25,005 nt of DNA. Origin: JBMTVT01 sp049451635. GTDB taxonomy: Bacteria; Bacteroidota; Bacteroidia; Flavobacteriales; Flavobacteriaceae. The position numbers and the translations under genes were made by a program. This document shows positions 1 through 8,176 of the stretch, piece after piece (positions within the stretch are counted from its first letter, which is position 1; the number at the start of each line of letters is the position of its first letter). The stretch is from the NCBI GenBank assembly GCA_049451635.1, contig JBMTVT010000037.1:1-25005 (forward strand), in the 5' to 3' direction. Under the pieces are notes generated by a model. It was not told the DNA's origin, did not search any database, and was given only the letters and a program-made list of their open reading frames with translations.

Positions 1-20
1 CAAAATAGTCCAGAATCTCT

Positions 21-66
21 AGTTTTGACCGGTACGTAATTTGGGAGGAGGTCAACACCTTTTTTA
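21..66 (+). terminator. Possible terminator hairpin entering from the left edge
   Basis: An imperfect inverted repeat pairs 21-30 with 50-59 (8 of 10 positions match; core TTGACC/GGTCAA) around a 19-nt loop, followed by a run of T at 60-65 on the plus strand. It would end a plus-strand transcript coming from outside the window and meeting sucB end to end. The long loop makes this weak. On the minus strand no T-run follows the hairpin, so it does not look like the sucAB terminator. Confidence 0.3.
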
Positions 67-83
67 TTACAATATATTTTAAA

Positions 84-1295
84 CTATAATTCTAACGCCT
101 TTTTAACATCGTTGTCCATTAACAATTCAATAGGGTTTTCCAGAGCTTCTTTTACAGCTACCAAAAAGCCAACACTTTCTTTTCCATCAATAATTCTATG
201 GTCATAAGATAAAGCAACGTACATAATTGGTCGGATTTCCACTTTACCATTAACAGCTACGGGACGCTCCACAATATTATGCATCCCCAAAATACCACTT
301 TGGGGTGGATTAATAATTGGTGTTGATAACATACTACCAAACACACCACCGTTAGATATGGTAAATGTTCCACCTGTCATTTCATCAACGGTTATTTGTC
401 CGTCGCGAGCACGAATTGCCAAACGTTTCACTTCACTTTCTACACCTCTAAAACTTAAATTTTCAGCATTACGCATTACTGGTACCATAAGTCCTTTAGG
501 GCCAGAAACTGCAATACTGATATCGCAAAAATCATAAGAAATCATATCCTTACCATCAATCATTGAATTAACTGCTGGGTACATTTTTAATGCTCTTACT
601 ACGGCTAAAGTAAAGAAGCTCATAAACCCTAAACTAACCCCGTGTTTGGTTTTGAACGTTTCTTTATATTCAGAGCGCAAAGCAAAAATTGGGGACATAT
701 CTACCTCGTTAAAAGTTGTAAGCATTGCCGTAGTGTTTTTTGCTTCAACTAAACGCTCTGCAACCTTACGGCGTAGCATGGACATTTTACTTCTTGAAGT
801 GCCACGGTTACCTCCTGTAGGCGTTCCCATTGAAGGTACTGCTTTAACAGCATCTTCTTTGGTAATTCTACCATCTTTTCCAGTGCCTGAAACTGATTTT
901 GAATCTATTCCTTTTTCATCTAAAATCTTTTTTGCAGCAGGACTAGCAGTACCTGTTGCATATGTTTTAGTTTCTGAAGTTGTTGGTTGTGGTTTTTCTT
1001 CTTTTGGAGCGTCTTCTTTTTTATCTTCTTTTGAAGACTCACTGCTTTCTGGCTTTTCTGAATCCGTATCAATTAAACATACTACAGCCCCTACAGCTAC
1101 AGCATCGCCTTCTTCTGCTTTAAGCGTAATGGTTCCACTGGCTTCAGCAGGTAGTTCTAAAGTTGCTTTATCGCTATCTACTTCGGCAATGGCTTGATCT
1201 TTTTCAACATAATCTCCATCTTCTACTAGCCATGTTGCTATTTCTACCTCGGTTATAGATTCACCTGGTGAAGGCACTTTCATTTCTAAAATCAT
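84..1295 (-). CDS. sucB: 2-oxoglutarate dehydrogenase E2, dihydrolipoyllysine succinyltransferase
   Basis: Core acyltransferase of the 2-oxoglutarate dehydrogenase complex, moving the succinyl group from lipoamide to CoA in the TCA cycle (cytoplasm). The 403-residue product has the full E2 layout. An N-terminal lipoyl domain carries the lipoylation motif DSDKAT with the acceptor Lys at residue 43. A Glu/Lys/Pro/Ser-rich linker covers about 78-110. The peripheral E3-binding domain lies at about 113-152 (ASPAAKKILDEKGID...GRITKEDAV). The catalytic domain ends with SYDHRIIDGK, supplying the active-site His366 and Asp370. Length matches the family (E. coli SucB is 405). It lies 33 bp downstream of sucA on the same strand, so the two are almost certainly cotranscribed. 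No lpd (E3) gene is adjacent. Pyruvate dehydrogenase E2 is the main alternative, but pairing with an OGDH-type E1 favours SucB. Confidence 0.96.
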   Translation of the reverse strand: MILEMKVPSPGESITEVEIATWLVEDGDYVEKDQAIAEVDSDKATLELPAEASGTITLKAEEGDAVAVGAVVCLIDTDSEKPESSESSKEDKKEDAPKEEKPQPTTSETKTYATGTASPAAKKILDEKGIDSKSVSGTGKDGRITKEDAVKAVPSMGTPTGGNRGTSRSKMSMLRRKVAERLVEAKNTTAMLTTFNEVDMSPIFALRSEYKETFKTKHGVSLGFMSFFTLAVVRALKMYPAVNSMIDGKDMISYDFCDISIAVSGPKGLMVPVMRNAENLSFRGVESEVKRLAIRARDGQITVDEMTGGTFTISNGGVFGSMLSTPIINPPQSGILGMHNIVERPVAVNGKVEIRPIMYVALSYDHRIIDGKESVGFLVAVKEALENPIELLMDNDVKKALEL

Positions 1296-1328
1296 TCCTT
1301 GTAATTTTAATGTATCTTAATTTCTAAT

Positions 1329-4070
1329 CTATTCTTTATCAAAAACAGCATTTATAACACGCTGTTGTCTTCTTTTATCCCTGGTACTCGATCCTGGTGC
1401 AGGCACCGAACTAAATGCCCTTGAGCAAACTTCAAGTTTAACCAAATCCATACGTTGTAACATATAACTCCAAGCACCCATATTCCTAGGCTCTTCTTGT
1501 GCCCAAACATATTTTTCTGCATTGGAATATTTGTTTATAACATCTTGTAGTTTTTTGGTGTGGAGTGGAAATAATTGTTCAATTCTTACCAAAGCAATGT
1601 CATTCCTATCTGATACTTCTCTCTCTTCAAGTAAATCGTAATAGAATTTACCTGTACAAAATACTACTTTTTTAACACCTTTTGGATTTACAGTATCGTC
1701 GATGACTTCTTGAAATTCCCCTGTTGCCAATTCATTAATTGATGAAATTGCCTTTGGGTGGCGCAGCAAGCTTTTTGGTGTAAATACCACTAAAGGTTTT
1801 CTATAATTGCGTTTCATTTGACGGCGCAGTAAATGGAAGAAATTTGCAGGTGTTGTACAATCTGCAACAATCATATTATCCTGCCCACATAACTGTAAAT
1901 AACGTTCAATTCTTGCCGATGAATGCTCAGAACCTTGACCCTCATAACCATGAGGCAACAACACTACAATACCATTTTGGGATTTCCATTTATCCTCTGC
2001 AGCAGATAGGTATTGGTCGAAAATTATTTGGGCGCCGTTACTAAAATCCCCAAACTGAGCTTCCCAAATGGTTAATGTATTTGGGTTTGCCATGGCATAA
2101 CCATAATCAAATCCCAAAACCCCATATTCTGATAATAATGAATTGTAAATATCCATTTTACCTTTGTTCTCTGGATTGGTGTTTAATAGGTTTATGCGTT
2201 CTTCCGATTTTTCATCACGTAATATAGCATGACGATGACTGAAAGTTCCTCGCTCAACATCTTGACCCGAGATTCGCACATTAAAACCTTCTTCCATTAA
2301 ACTTCCATAAGCTAATGTTTCGGCCATTCCCCAATCTAGGGTATCGGTTTCAAAAACCATTTTTGCTCGCCCTTCTAAAATACGTTCAGCTTTACGTAAA
2401 AATTTAACCCCTTCCGGAACTGTGGAAACAACTTTTGAAATCCTTTCAAGTTTGTTTTTAGGATAATTAGTTTGAACAGATTCAAGCATTTCATCAATGC
2501 CTTTTCTTTCAAAATCTTTCCAACGCTTCTGCATAAATTCTCTTACTTTTGAGGAATCTGCCTGTTTAGATTTTTCGTATTCTGTTTCTAACGTTTCTTT
2601 AAAATCTTCTACAATTTTATCTAAATATGCTTTATCGATAGTTCCTTCAGCAATTAATTTATCTGAATAAATTTTAAATGGATTCTCGTGTTTTGCTATT
2701 TCCTTGTAAAGTTTTGGCTGCGTAAAGCGCGGTTCATCGCCTTCGTTGTGGCCGTATCTTCTGTAACCCAACAAATCGATGTATACATCTTTCTTGTAAC
2801 ACATTCTGTATTCCAAGGCCATTTCAACTGCATGTACAACAGCTTCTGCATCATCAGCATTTACATGTAATACTGGCGAAAGTGTAACTTTAGCAACATC
2901 GGTACAATAGGTACTGGAACGCGCATCAAGATAGTTGGTTGTAAACCCAATTTGATTATTCACAACAATATGAATGGTCCCTCCCGTTTTATACCCGTTT
3001 AGCTGGCTCATTTGTGCGACTTCATAAACTACACCTTGGCCAGCAATGGCAGAATCTCCATGCACTATGATAGGAATGATTTTAGAATTATCGCCATGAT
3101 AATCGCTATCAATTTTTGCCCTGGTAATCCCTTCGGCTACAGGAGCAACAGTCTCCAAATGTGATGGATTTGGCACTAAATTCATCTTGATGTTTTTACC
3201 ATTTTGGTAAGTTTTATCAAGTGTTAAACCTAAGTGGTATTTAACATCGCCATCAATATTTTCGTCTTCAAAATCTTTGCCATCAAACTCGCTAAAAAGT
3301 TCTCGCAAGGGTTTTCTAAAAATGTTAACCAAGGTGCTTAAACGACCTCGATGTGCCATTCCTAAAACACATTCTTTAACGCCATATTTTTCAACCGAAT
3401 AAAAAAGCACATTGCTTAATGCAGGGATTAAAGACTCTCCACCTTCTAACGAAAAGCGTTTTTGGCCTACGTACTTGGTTTGCAAAAAGTTTTCGAACGT
3501 TACGGCTTGATTTAATTTTGAAAGAATATATTTTTTTGTTTCATCCGAAAAATTAGGTTGATTATCATTTTTATTGAGCTGTTCTTGCCACCATTTAATG
3601 ACATCAGGGTTGCGTAAATACATGTATTCTATCCCGATGGACTGGCAATATATGCTTTCTAAATGCTTGACAATTTCTCTTAAGGATTGGGCACCAATAC
3701 CCAAAATTTCTCCTGCATTGAAAACAGTGTCTAAATCATTTTCAGTTAAATCGAAATTTTGAATGTCAAGCGATGGAGAATAGCTTCTTCTATCGCGAAC
3801 TGGATTGGTTTTAGTAAACAAATGCCCTCGCATTCTATAACCATCAATAAGCCTTACAACATGAAATTCTTTTTGAACGTGCTCTGGTATTTGTGTTGAT
3901 ACACCTTCAATTATTTCGCCGTTTAATCCATAGTTTTCGCTACCAAAATCATAGCCTTGAAAAAAAGCTCTCCAACTGGGTTCTACAGTGTCTGGGTTTT
4001 GTAAATATTGGTCATATAAATCAGCAAAATAAGCCGTATGAGCCGCGTTTAAGAAGGAAAATTTATCCAT
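1329..4070 (-). CDS. sucA: 2-oxoglutarate dehydrogenase E1 component
   Basis: Thiamine-diphosphate-dependent E1 subunit that decarboxylates 2-oxoglutarate and succinylates the lipoyl arm of SucB. The 913-residue protein starts with the short E1o N-terminal segment (residues about 5-40, FLNAAHTAYFADLYDQYL and PSWRAFF), which in this family contacts E2. Further landmarks are GMAHRGRL near residue 239, the ThDP/Mg region HGDSAIAGQGVVYE at about 335-350 with NNQIGF near 372, and SGQDVERGTFSHRH at about 599-613 in the pyrimidine-binding half. The C-terminus has the conserved EEPRNMGAW. Length is typical (E. coli SucA is 933). It is the first gene of the sucA-sucB pair, and a -7-like box lies about 40 bp upstream. 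No frameshift or missing motif is seen. Confidence 0.97.
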   Translation of the reverse strand: MDKFSFLNAAHTAYFADLYDQYLQNPDTVEPSWRAFFQGYDFGSENYGLNGEIIEGVSTQIPEHVQKEFHVVRLIDGYRMRGHLFTKTNPVRDRRSYSPSLDIQNFDLTENDLDTVFNAGEILGIGAQSLREIVKHLESIYCQSIGIEYMYLRNPDVIKWWQEQLNKNDNQPNFSDETKKYILSKLNQAVTFENFLQTKYVGQKRFSLEGGESLIPALSNVLFYSVEKYGVKECVLGMAHRGRLSTLVNIFRKPLRELFSEFDGKDFEDENIDGDVKYHLGLTLDKTYQNGKNIKMNLVPNPSHLETVAPVAEGITRAKIDSDYHGDNSKIIPIIVHGDSAIAGQGVVYEVAQMSQLNGYKTGGTIHIVVNNQIGFTTNYLDARSSTYCTDVAKVTLSPVLHVNADDAEAVVHAVEMALEYRMCYKKDVYIDLLGYRRYGHNEGDEPRFTQPKLYKEIAKHENPFKIYSDKLIAEGTIDKAYLDKIVEDFKETLETEYEKSKQADSSKVREFMQKRWKDFERKGIDEMLESVQTNYPKNKLERISKVVSTVPEGVKFLRKAERILEGRAKMVFETDTLDWGMAETLAYGSLMEEGFNVRISGQDVERGTFSHRHAILRDEKSEERINLLNTNPENKGKMDIYNSLLSEYGVLGFDYGYAMANPNTLTIWEAQFGDFSNGAQIIFDQYLSAAEDKWKSQNGIVVLLPHGYEGQGSEHSSARIERYLQLCGQDNMIVADCTTPANFFHLLRRQMKRNYRKPLVVFTPKSLLRHPKAISSINELATGEFQEVIDDTVNPKGVKKVVFCTGKFYYDLLEEREVSDRNDIALVRIEQLFPLHTKKLQDVINKYSNAEKYVWAQEEPRNMGAWSYMLQRMDLVKLEVCSRAFSSVPAPGSSTRDKRRQQRVINAVFDKE

Positions 4071-4110
4071 TGTTTCTTTTAGTCCCTTGTAGGTTCGTCA
4101 AAATATTTTT

Positions 4111-4118
4111 CAAAAATA
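4111..4118 (-). promoter_or_regulatory. Probable -7 box for sucA
   Basis: On the minus strand this reads TATTTTTG, a match to the Bacteroidota -7 consensus TAnnTTTG, about 40 bp before the sucA start codon. That implies a 5' leader of roughly 35 nt. No clear TTG (-33) element sits 17-23 bp upstream, so the call rests on the -7 box alone. Confidence 0.45.
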
Positions 4119-4224
4119 CAACTTTTACTAAAATTAGATGTTTCTTTAAGTATATTTATAACTTATAATTTCAATTTAACCTGTAAGCTGTAAACCCATG
4201 TTAAATTTTTAATAATTTCGTATT

Positions 4225-4758
4225 ATGGCTAACTTGATTTTATTAGTTAATAGAAAATTTATTCTTGCTTTTATAGTTGCTTTATTATCTTTTCAAATAG
4301 CAAAAGCACAAAGTTCAAATAGCAATTTTTGGAGTCATGTAAAATATGGTGGTGGACTTGGGTTAAGCTTTGGGGACAGTTTTTTTAGCGCAACCATATC
4401 ACCAAGTGCCATTTATCAATTTGATGATGCTTTTGCTTTGGGCTTAGGGCTGAATGCCACTTTTAATAACCAAAAGAATTTTTATAAATCGACGATTTTA
4501 GGCGGAAGCTTAATTGGGCTATATAATGTGATACCTGAGATACAGCTTTCAGCAGAGTTTGAAAAACTTAATATTAACAGAAAGTACGATGCCAATTTGA
4601 ATTTTCCCAATGATAATTATTGGCACCCTGCTCTATTTATAGGAGCTGGTTACAAAACAGGTAATGTTGCTTTTGGCATTAGGTATGATGTGCTGTATAA
4701 TAGAGAAAAAAGTATCTACACTGAAGCATGGGCTCCTTTTGTAAGGTTTTATTTTTAG
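4225..4758 (+). CDS. Predicted small outer-membrane beta-barrel protein
   Basis: A 177-residue protein I cannot assign to a named family. An N-terminal signal peptide is clear: a hydrophobic core at about 13-24 (ILAFIVALLSFQI) and a likely cleavage after KAQ at residue 29. The rest is rich in Gly and aromatic residues with alternating-polarity strands (YGGGLGLSFG, AFALGLGLNATF, NVAFGIRYDVLY) and ends in aromatic residues (VRFYF), as outer-membrane barrels usually do. The size would suit an eight-stranded barrel. It diverges from sucA across a 154-bp gap and converges on the gene at 4762, so it is probably monocistronic. A weak -7-like TAATTTCG lies at 4213-4220. Cargo or ligand is unknown. 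Confidence 0.7.
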   Translation: MANLILLVNRKFILAFIVALLSFQIAKAQSSNSNFWSHVKYGGGLGLSFGDSFFSATISPSAIYQFDDAFALGLGLNATFNNQKNFYKSTILGGSLIGLYNVIPEIQLSAEFEKLNINRKYDANLNFPNDNYWHPALFIGAGYKTGNVAFGIRYDVLYNREKSIYTEAWAPFVRFYF

Positions 4759-4761
4759 TAT

Positions 4762-5112
4762 TTAAGAATACTTATTCTTGAACCATACTTTTTGCCATTC
4801 GCGCTTTAAGATTAAAAACGATACGTCTTCTGATAACTTTAATGTATCCTCCCCATCTAATGCCTTAACCTGTTTTTCAGGAACATCAATAATATATAGT
4901 AAATTCAAATAATCTATAAATTTCTCTTGGATTAATTTATAGATTGTTTCATGCAGTAAAAGTTTTAAACTAGATGGTAAAATAGCTTCATGAAAATTTA
5001 AATCGATATTAGCCAACTGAAAATCTTTATTTAACTGAACGACCAATTTTTTATATAGGTCTAGCTTATTGGCTTCATCAATTAATCCTTCAAAAGTAGC
5101 TGGTAATTGCAT
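4762..5112 (-). CDS. Conserved-looking hypothetical protein, cotranscribed with polyprenyl synthase
   Basis: A 116-residue protein I do not recognise. It has no signal peptide or membrane segment. The sequence looks mainly alpha-helical with many charged residues (ANKLDLYKKLVVQLNKDFQLANID, LLLHETIYKLIQEKFIDYLNLLYIIDVPEKQ), so a small cytoplasmic helical protein is likely. Its ATG overlaps the stop codon of the polyprenyl diphosphate synthase by one base (TAATG on the minus strand), which implies translational coupling and a shared transcript. Good open-frame length and the overlap support a real gene. Its role is unknown; context only hints at a link to isoprenoid metabolism. Confidence 0.75.
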   Translation of the reverse strand: MQLPATFEGLIDEANKLDLYKKLVVQLNKDFQLANIDLNFHEAILPSSLKLLLHETIYKLIQEKFIDYLNLLYIIDVPEKQVKALDGEDTLKLSEDVSFLILKREWQKVWFKNKYS

Positions 5113-6086
5113 TACACAGTTCTATTCATTAAACGTTGCCCAAAAATTTTAAGCAATTCTTTTTTGTCTTCAGTAATATTCAAGACTTCTAAAACCGAAA
5201 AAGCTTTATTGGTGTAGTCGCTTATGGCTTTTTTTGTGGCTTCAGCAGATCCTGACGATTCAAAATGCTGTTTTGCTGTTTGAATTTTTGTTGAAACATC
5301 TTCAGGATTTGAAGAAAACAATCTAATTAATTCAGCTTTATCGTGATCATTTGAAAATTCTAATGCCTTTAAATACAAATACGTTTTTTTGTTTTCAATA
5401 ATATCTCCCCCAACCTGCTTCCCAAACGTTAATGGGTCGCCAAAAGCATCTAAATAATCATCTTGCAGCTGAAATGCTATTCCAAGGTTTTTACCAAACT
5501 CATAAATACTGTTTTGATCCTCCAGAGATGCTTTTGCCACAATAGCACCCATTTTCATAGCCGCTCCAAGCAAAACTGCTGTTTTGTATTCAATCATTTT
5601 TAAATACTCTGGAATGGTTACATCGTTTCTAGTTTCAAAATCTACATCATATTGTTGCCCCTCACAAACTTCCAATGCTGTTTTACTGAACAATTTAGCT
5701 AAAGTTTGAAACGTATCTGCATCGTAATTTTCAAAAAGTTGATAAGCCATAATTAGCATGGCATCACCAGAAAGGATTCCTGTATTAATATTCCATTTTT
5801 CGTGAACAGTTTCTTTTCCACGGCGCAAAGGGGCATCATCCATAATATCATCATGCATCAATGAAAAATTATGGAACACTTCAACACTTAAAGCGGCATC
5901 CAATGCTTTTTTATAGCTAGAATTAAAAATTTCAGATGTCATTAAGGTTAAAACTGGTCTTAGGCGTTTCCCCCCTAATTTCAATATATAACCTATGGGT
6001 TGGTAAAGGTTTTCAGGCTCTTTACTAGTTGCATATTTTTTTAAATAAGCAACAAATTGCTGTTGGTATTCTTCTATTGAAAACAT
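5112..6086 (-). CDS. Trans-polyprenyl diphosphate synthase (FPP/GGPP synthase-like)
   Basis: Catalyses head-to-tail condensation of isopentenyl diphosphate with an allylic diphosphate, feeding quinone, carotenoid or lipid-carrier synthesis in the cytosol. The 324-residue protein has the family signature: GGKRLRP at about 38-44, the first Asp-rich motif DDIMD at 79-83 followed by LRRG, GDAML, EGQQYD, KTAVLL, and the second Asp-rich motif DDYLD near 208-213 with FGD and GGDI(I)xNKKT. The first motif lacks the two-residue insertion of typical bacterial FPP synthases, and Phe74 sits five residues before it. In characterised enzymes a bulky aromatic there tends to limit the chain to C15-C20. Exact product length cannot be read from sequence, so no symbol is given. 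It starts a two-gene unit with the 116-residue downstream gene. Confidence 0.92.
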   Translation of the reverse strand: MFSIEEYQQQFVAYLKKYATSKEPENLYQPIGYILKLGGKRLRPVLTLMTSEIFNSSYKKALDAALSVEVFHNFSLMHDDIMDDAPLRRGKETVHEKWNINTGILSGDAMLIMAYQLFENYDADTFQTLAKLFSKTALEVCEGQQYDVDFETRNDVTIPEYLKMIEYKTAVLLGAAMKMGAIVAKASLEDQNSIYEFGKNLGIAFQLQDDYLDAFGDPLTFGKQVGGDIIENKKTYLYLKALEFSNDHDKAELIRLFSSNPEDVSTKIQTAKQHFESSGSAEATKKAISDYTNKAFSVLEVLNITEDKKELLKIFGQRLMNRTV

Positions 6087-6090
6087 GACA

Positions 6091-6098
6091 CAAAAATA
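6091..6098 (-). promoter_or_regulatory. Probable -7 box for the polyprenyl synthase operon
   Basis: The minus strand reads TATTTTTG, fitting TAnnTTTG, and ends 4 bp before the ATG at 6086. Transcription would then start at or next to the start codon, giving a leaderless or nearly leaderless message. No -33 TTG is evident at the expected spacing. Confidence 0.5.
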
Positions 6099-6158
6099 AA
6101 TTAAAAAGCTATATGAAACAGCTGCCTTGTAAATTATATGTTAAATAATTATGAAACC

Positions 6159-6190
6159 ATGGAAACTTTTTTTGTTTTTAAAGTTTCCAT
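6159..6190. promoter_or_regulatory. Perfect palindrome, probable TetR operator
   Basis: Two perfect 11-bp arms, ATGGAAACTTT (6159-6169) and AAAGTTTCCAT (6180-6190), flank a 10-bp T-rich spacer. The palindrome covers the -33 element of the promoter of the TetR gene and stops 3 bp before its -7 box. A bound dimer would therefore block RNA polymerase. Position, symmetry and the adjacent TetR gene make autorepression of the efflux operon the natural reading, but binding itself is inferred. Confidence 0.75.
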
Positions 6191-6201
6191 ATGTACATTT
6201 G
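6172..6201 (+). promoter_or_regulatory. Promoter of the tetR-tolC-MFP-RND operon
   Basis: A TTG at 6172-6174 and TACATTTG at 6194-6201 are separated by 19 bp, matching the Bacteroidota sigma-A pattern TTG-N17-23-TAnnTTTG. The -7 box ends 9 bp before the ATG at 6211, so the leader is only a few bases. This placement rules against translation from the earlier in-frame ATG at 6151, which would lie upstream of the promoter. Confidence 0.75.
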
Positions 6202-6210
6202 CGCTCAATT

Positions 6211-6816
6211 ATGAGAGAAAAAATTTTAACAAACGCGGCTGAGCTTTTTTTAACCTTTGGTTTTAAAAGCATTACAATGGATGATATTGCCAACAAAATT
6301 GGTATCTCAAAAAAAACCATTTATCAACATTTTGATAATAAAACCAAATTAGTTGAAGCCACTACATTACACATGTTTGAAATTATTTCGCATGGCATTG
6401 ATTGTATTTGTGCATTAGACAAAAACCCTATTGAAGAGATCTTTAAAATCAAGCAATTTGTAATGCAGCACTTAAAGGATGAAAAATCTTCACCTCAATA
6501 TCAATTACAAAAATATTATCCTAAAATTTTTGAGTCGTTAAAATCAAAACAAACTTGTGTGATGCAAGATTGTGTAACAAATAATCTTAAAAAAGGTGTT
6601 GAAATAGGATTATACAGAGATACTATTAACATAGATTTTATATCGAGATTATACATTAACAGTATGATATGCCTAAAGGACAAAGATCTTTTTCCTCTTA
6701 AAAATTTTTCTATGAACGAGCTCATGGAAAATTATTTAGAATATCACCTTAGAGGTATTTGCACCCCTAAGGGCTTACAAATATTAACAAAATACACAAA
6801 CACCAATCAGTCTTAA
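6211..6816 (+). CDS. TetR/AcrR-family transcriptional regulator of the efflux operon
   Basis: Probable repressor of the pump genes that follow. The N-terminal TetR helix-turn-helix is clear (residues about 4-50: ILTNAAELFLTFGFKSITMDDIANKIGISKKTIYQHFDNKTKLVEA). The remaining ~150 residues form the variable helical ligand-binding and dimerisation domain, whose inducer cannot be predicted. I chose ATG 6211 (201 residues, usual for the family) over the in-frame ATG at 6151. The extra 20 codons would consist of the promoter and operator palindrome, and the protein aligns with the family from MREKILTNAAELF. The stop is 3 bp before the tolC-like gene, so it is the first gene of the four-gene operon and probably autoregulated. 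Confidence 0.92.
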   Translation: MREKILTNAAELFLTFGFKSITMDDIANKIGISKKTIYQHFDNKTKLVEATTLHMFEIISHGIDCICALDKNPIEEIFKIKQFVMQHLKDEKSSPQYQLQKYYPKIFESLKSKQTCVMQDCVTNNLKKGVEIGLYRDTINIDFISRLYINSMICLKDKDLFPLKNFSMNELMENYLEYHLRGICTPKGLQILTKYTNTNQS

Positions 6817-6819
6817 AAC

Positions 6820-8163
6820 ATGAAGTACAAACTAATTTTAATCTTTAGTTTACTAATTATAATTAAAGGATTTTCGCAAGAAAACAAACAAAGTTTTACA
6901 TTACAAGAAGCTATAGATTTTGCTTTAGAACATAACAGAACAGCCAAAAATGCCTCCCGCGATATTGAAGCGGCAAAACAGCAAAAATGGGAAACCACAG
7001 CTACTGGGTTACCTCAAATAAGCGCAACCATTGACTATCAAAACTTTTTAAAACAACAAGTGTCTTTAATACCTGCTGAGTTTTTTGGTGGTAACCCTGG
7101 CGAATTTGCCGAAGTTACTTTTGGCACAAAACAAAGTATAAACGCTACTGCAACGTTAACCCAAAAACTTTTTGATGGATCTTACCTTGTTGGTTTACAA
7201 TCGGCAAAAGTGTATTTGGAAATCTCAAAAAACGCTAAAGAGAAAACAGATTTAGAAGTAAGAAAAGCAGTTATTAATGCCTACGGAAATGTTTTATTAG
7301 CCGAAGAAAACTTAACTGTTTTACACAGAAATCTTGAAACTTTAGAGAAAAATCTTTTCGAGATTAAAAAAACCTATGAAAATGGTTTGGAAGAAGAAGA
7401 AAGCGTTGAGCAATTACAAATAACGCTTTCTGGTGTGCAAAGTAACCTTAAAAATACAACAAGGTTAAAAGATTTAGCATATCAAATGTTTAACATAACA
7501 CTTGGTTTAAATATAAACAACCCGACCATATTGGCAGACACTTTAGAAAGCTTAACAAAACAACATATAAATTTAGGTTTACTGGAAGCCGAAGAAACTG
7601 TTGAAAACACTATTGATTATAGGATTGCTGAAAATGATAAAGTGTCAAAAGAACTTTTATTAAAGCTTGAAAAAAGCAAAGCCCTACCAACCCTAAACAC
7701 ATTTATTAATGGTGGCTATTCTGGTTTTGGTGACGATTTTAAATTTCTAAGTAAAAACCAAAAATGGTTTGGGTCATCGTTACTTGGGGTTAGTTTAAAC
7801 ATTCCCATATTTAGTTCTTTTGGCAGAATAGCTGGCACCCAGCGGGCGAAAATAAATCTAGAGAAAGCCAAAGACGGCTTAATTGAAACCGAACAAAAAA
7901 TTCAATTACAAATAGCTTCAGCTAAAAGCGATTATCAATTCGCCATTGAAGATTACGAAAACAAAAAACAAAATTTAAATCTTGCAGAACGTATTGAAAG
8001 CAAAAATCAAACAAAGTTTTTTGAGGGTATAGCTTCAAGTTTTGAATTAAGGCAAGCACAAATACAACTCTATACAGCGCAACAAGAATTTTTACAGGCC
8101 ATGCTGGATGTTATTAACAATAAAGCATCTCTTGAAACTATTTTAAACACTACTAACAATTAA
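6820..8163 (+). CDS. TolC-family outer-membrane efflux protein
   Basis: Outer-membrane channel of a tripartite pump, a trimeric barrel with a periplasmic alpha-helical tunnel in this family. The 447-residue product has a signal peptide (MKYKLILIFSLLIIIKGFSQ, likely cleaved near residue 20). Two outer-membrane-efflux repeats follow. Long coiled-coil helices are visible in each: FTLQEAIDFALEHNRTAKNASRDIEAAKQQ near the start, and KAKDGLIETEQKIQLQIASAKSDYQFAIEDYENKK plus SSFELRQAQIQLYTAQQEFLQA near the end. The size is typical. It is 3 bp after the TetR gene and 13 bp before the adaptor gene. Substrate is unknown. Confidence 0.95.
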   Translation: MKYKLILIFSLLIIIKGFSQENKQSFTLQEAIDFALEHNRTAKNASRDIEAAKQQKWETTATGLPQISATIDYQNFLKQQVSLIPAEFFGGNPGEFAEVTFGTKQSINATATLTQKLFDGSYLVGLQSAKVYLEISKNAKEKTDLEVRKAVINAYGNVLLAEENLTVLHRNLETLEKNLFEIKKTYENGLEEEESVEQLQITLSGVQSNLKNTTRLKDLAYQMFNITLGLNINNPTILADTLESLTKQHINLGLLEAEETVENTIDYRIAENDKVSKELLLKLEKSKALPTLNTFINGGYSGFGDDFKFLSKNQKWFGSSLLGVSLNIPIFSSFGRIAGTQRAKINLEKAKDGLIETEQKIQLQIASAKSDYQFAIEDYENKKQNLNLAERIESKNQTKFFEGIASSFELRQAQIQLYTAQQEFLQAMLDVINNKASLETILNTTNN

Positions 8164-8176
8164 AATCAACCAAAAA

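Noticed and set aside
646..1197. Long open frame on the plus strand opposite sucB
   Set aside because: It lies entirely antisense to a well-conserved E2 gene, the translation is low-complexity Ser/Ala/Val without family features, and no promoter is seen. It is a codon-bias shadow.
4764..4779. Small hairpin AAGAAT-ACTT-ATTCTT between the convergent genes at 4758 and 4762
   Set aside because: Weak AT-rich stem with no following T-run; too little to call a terminator.
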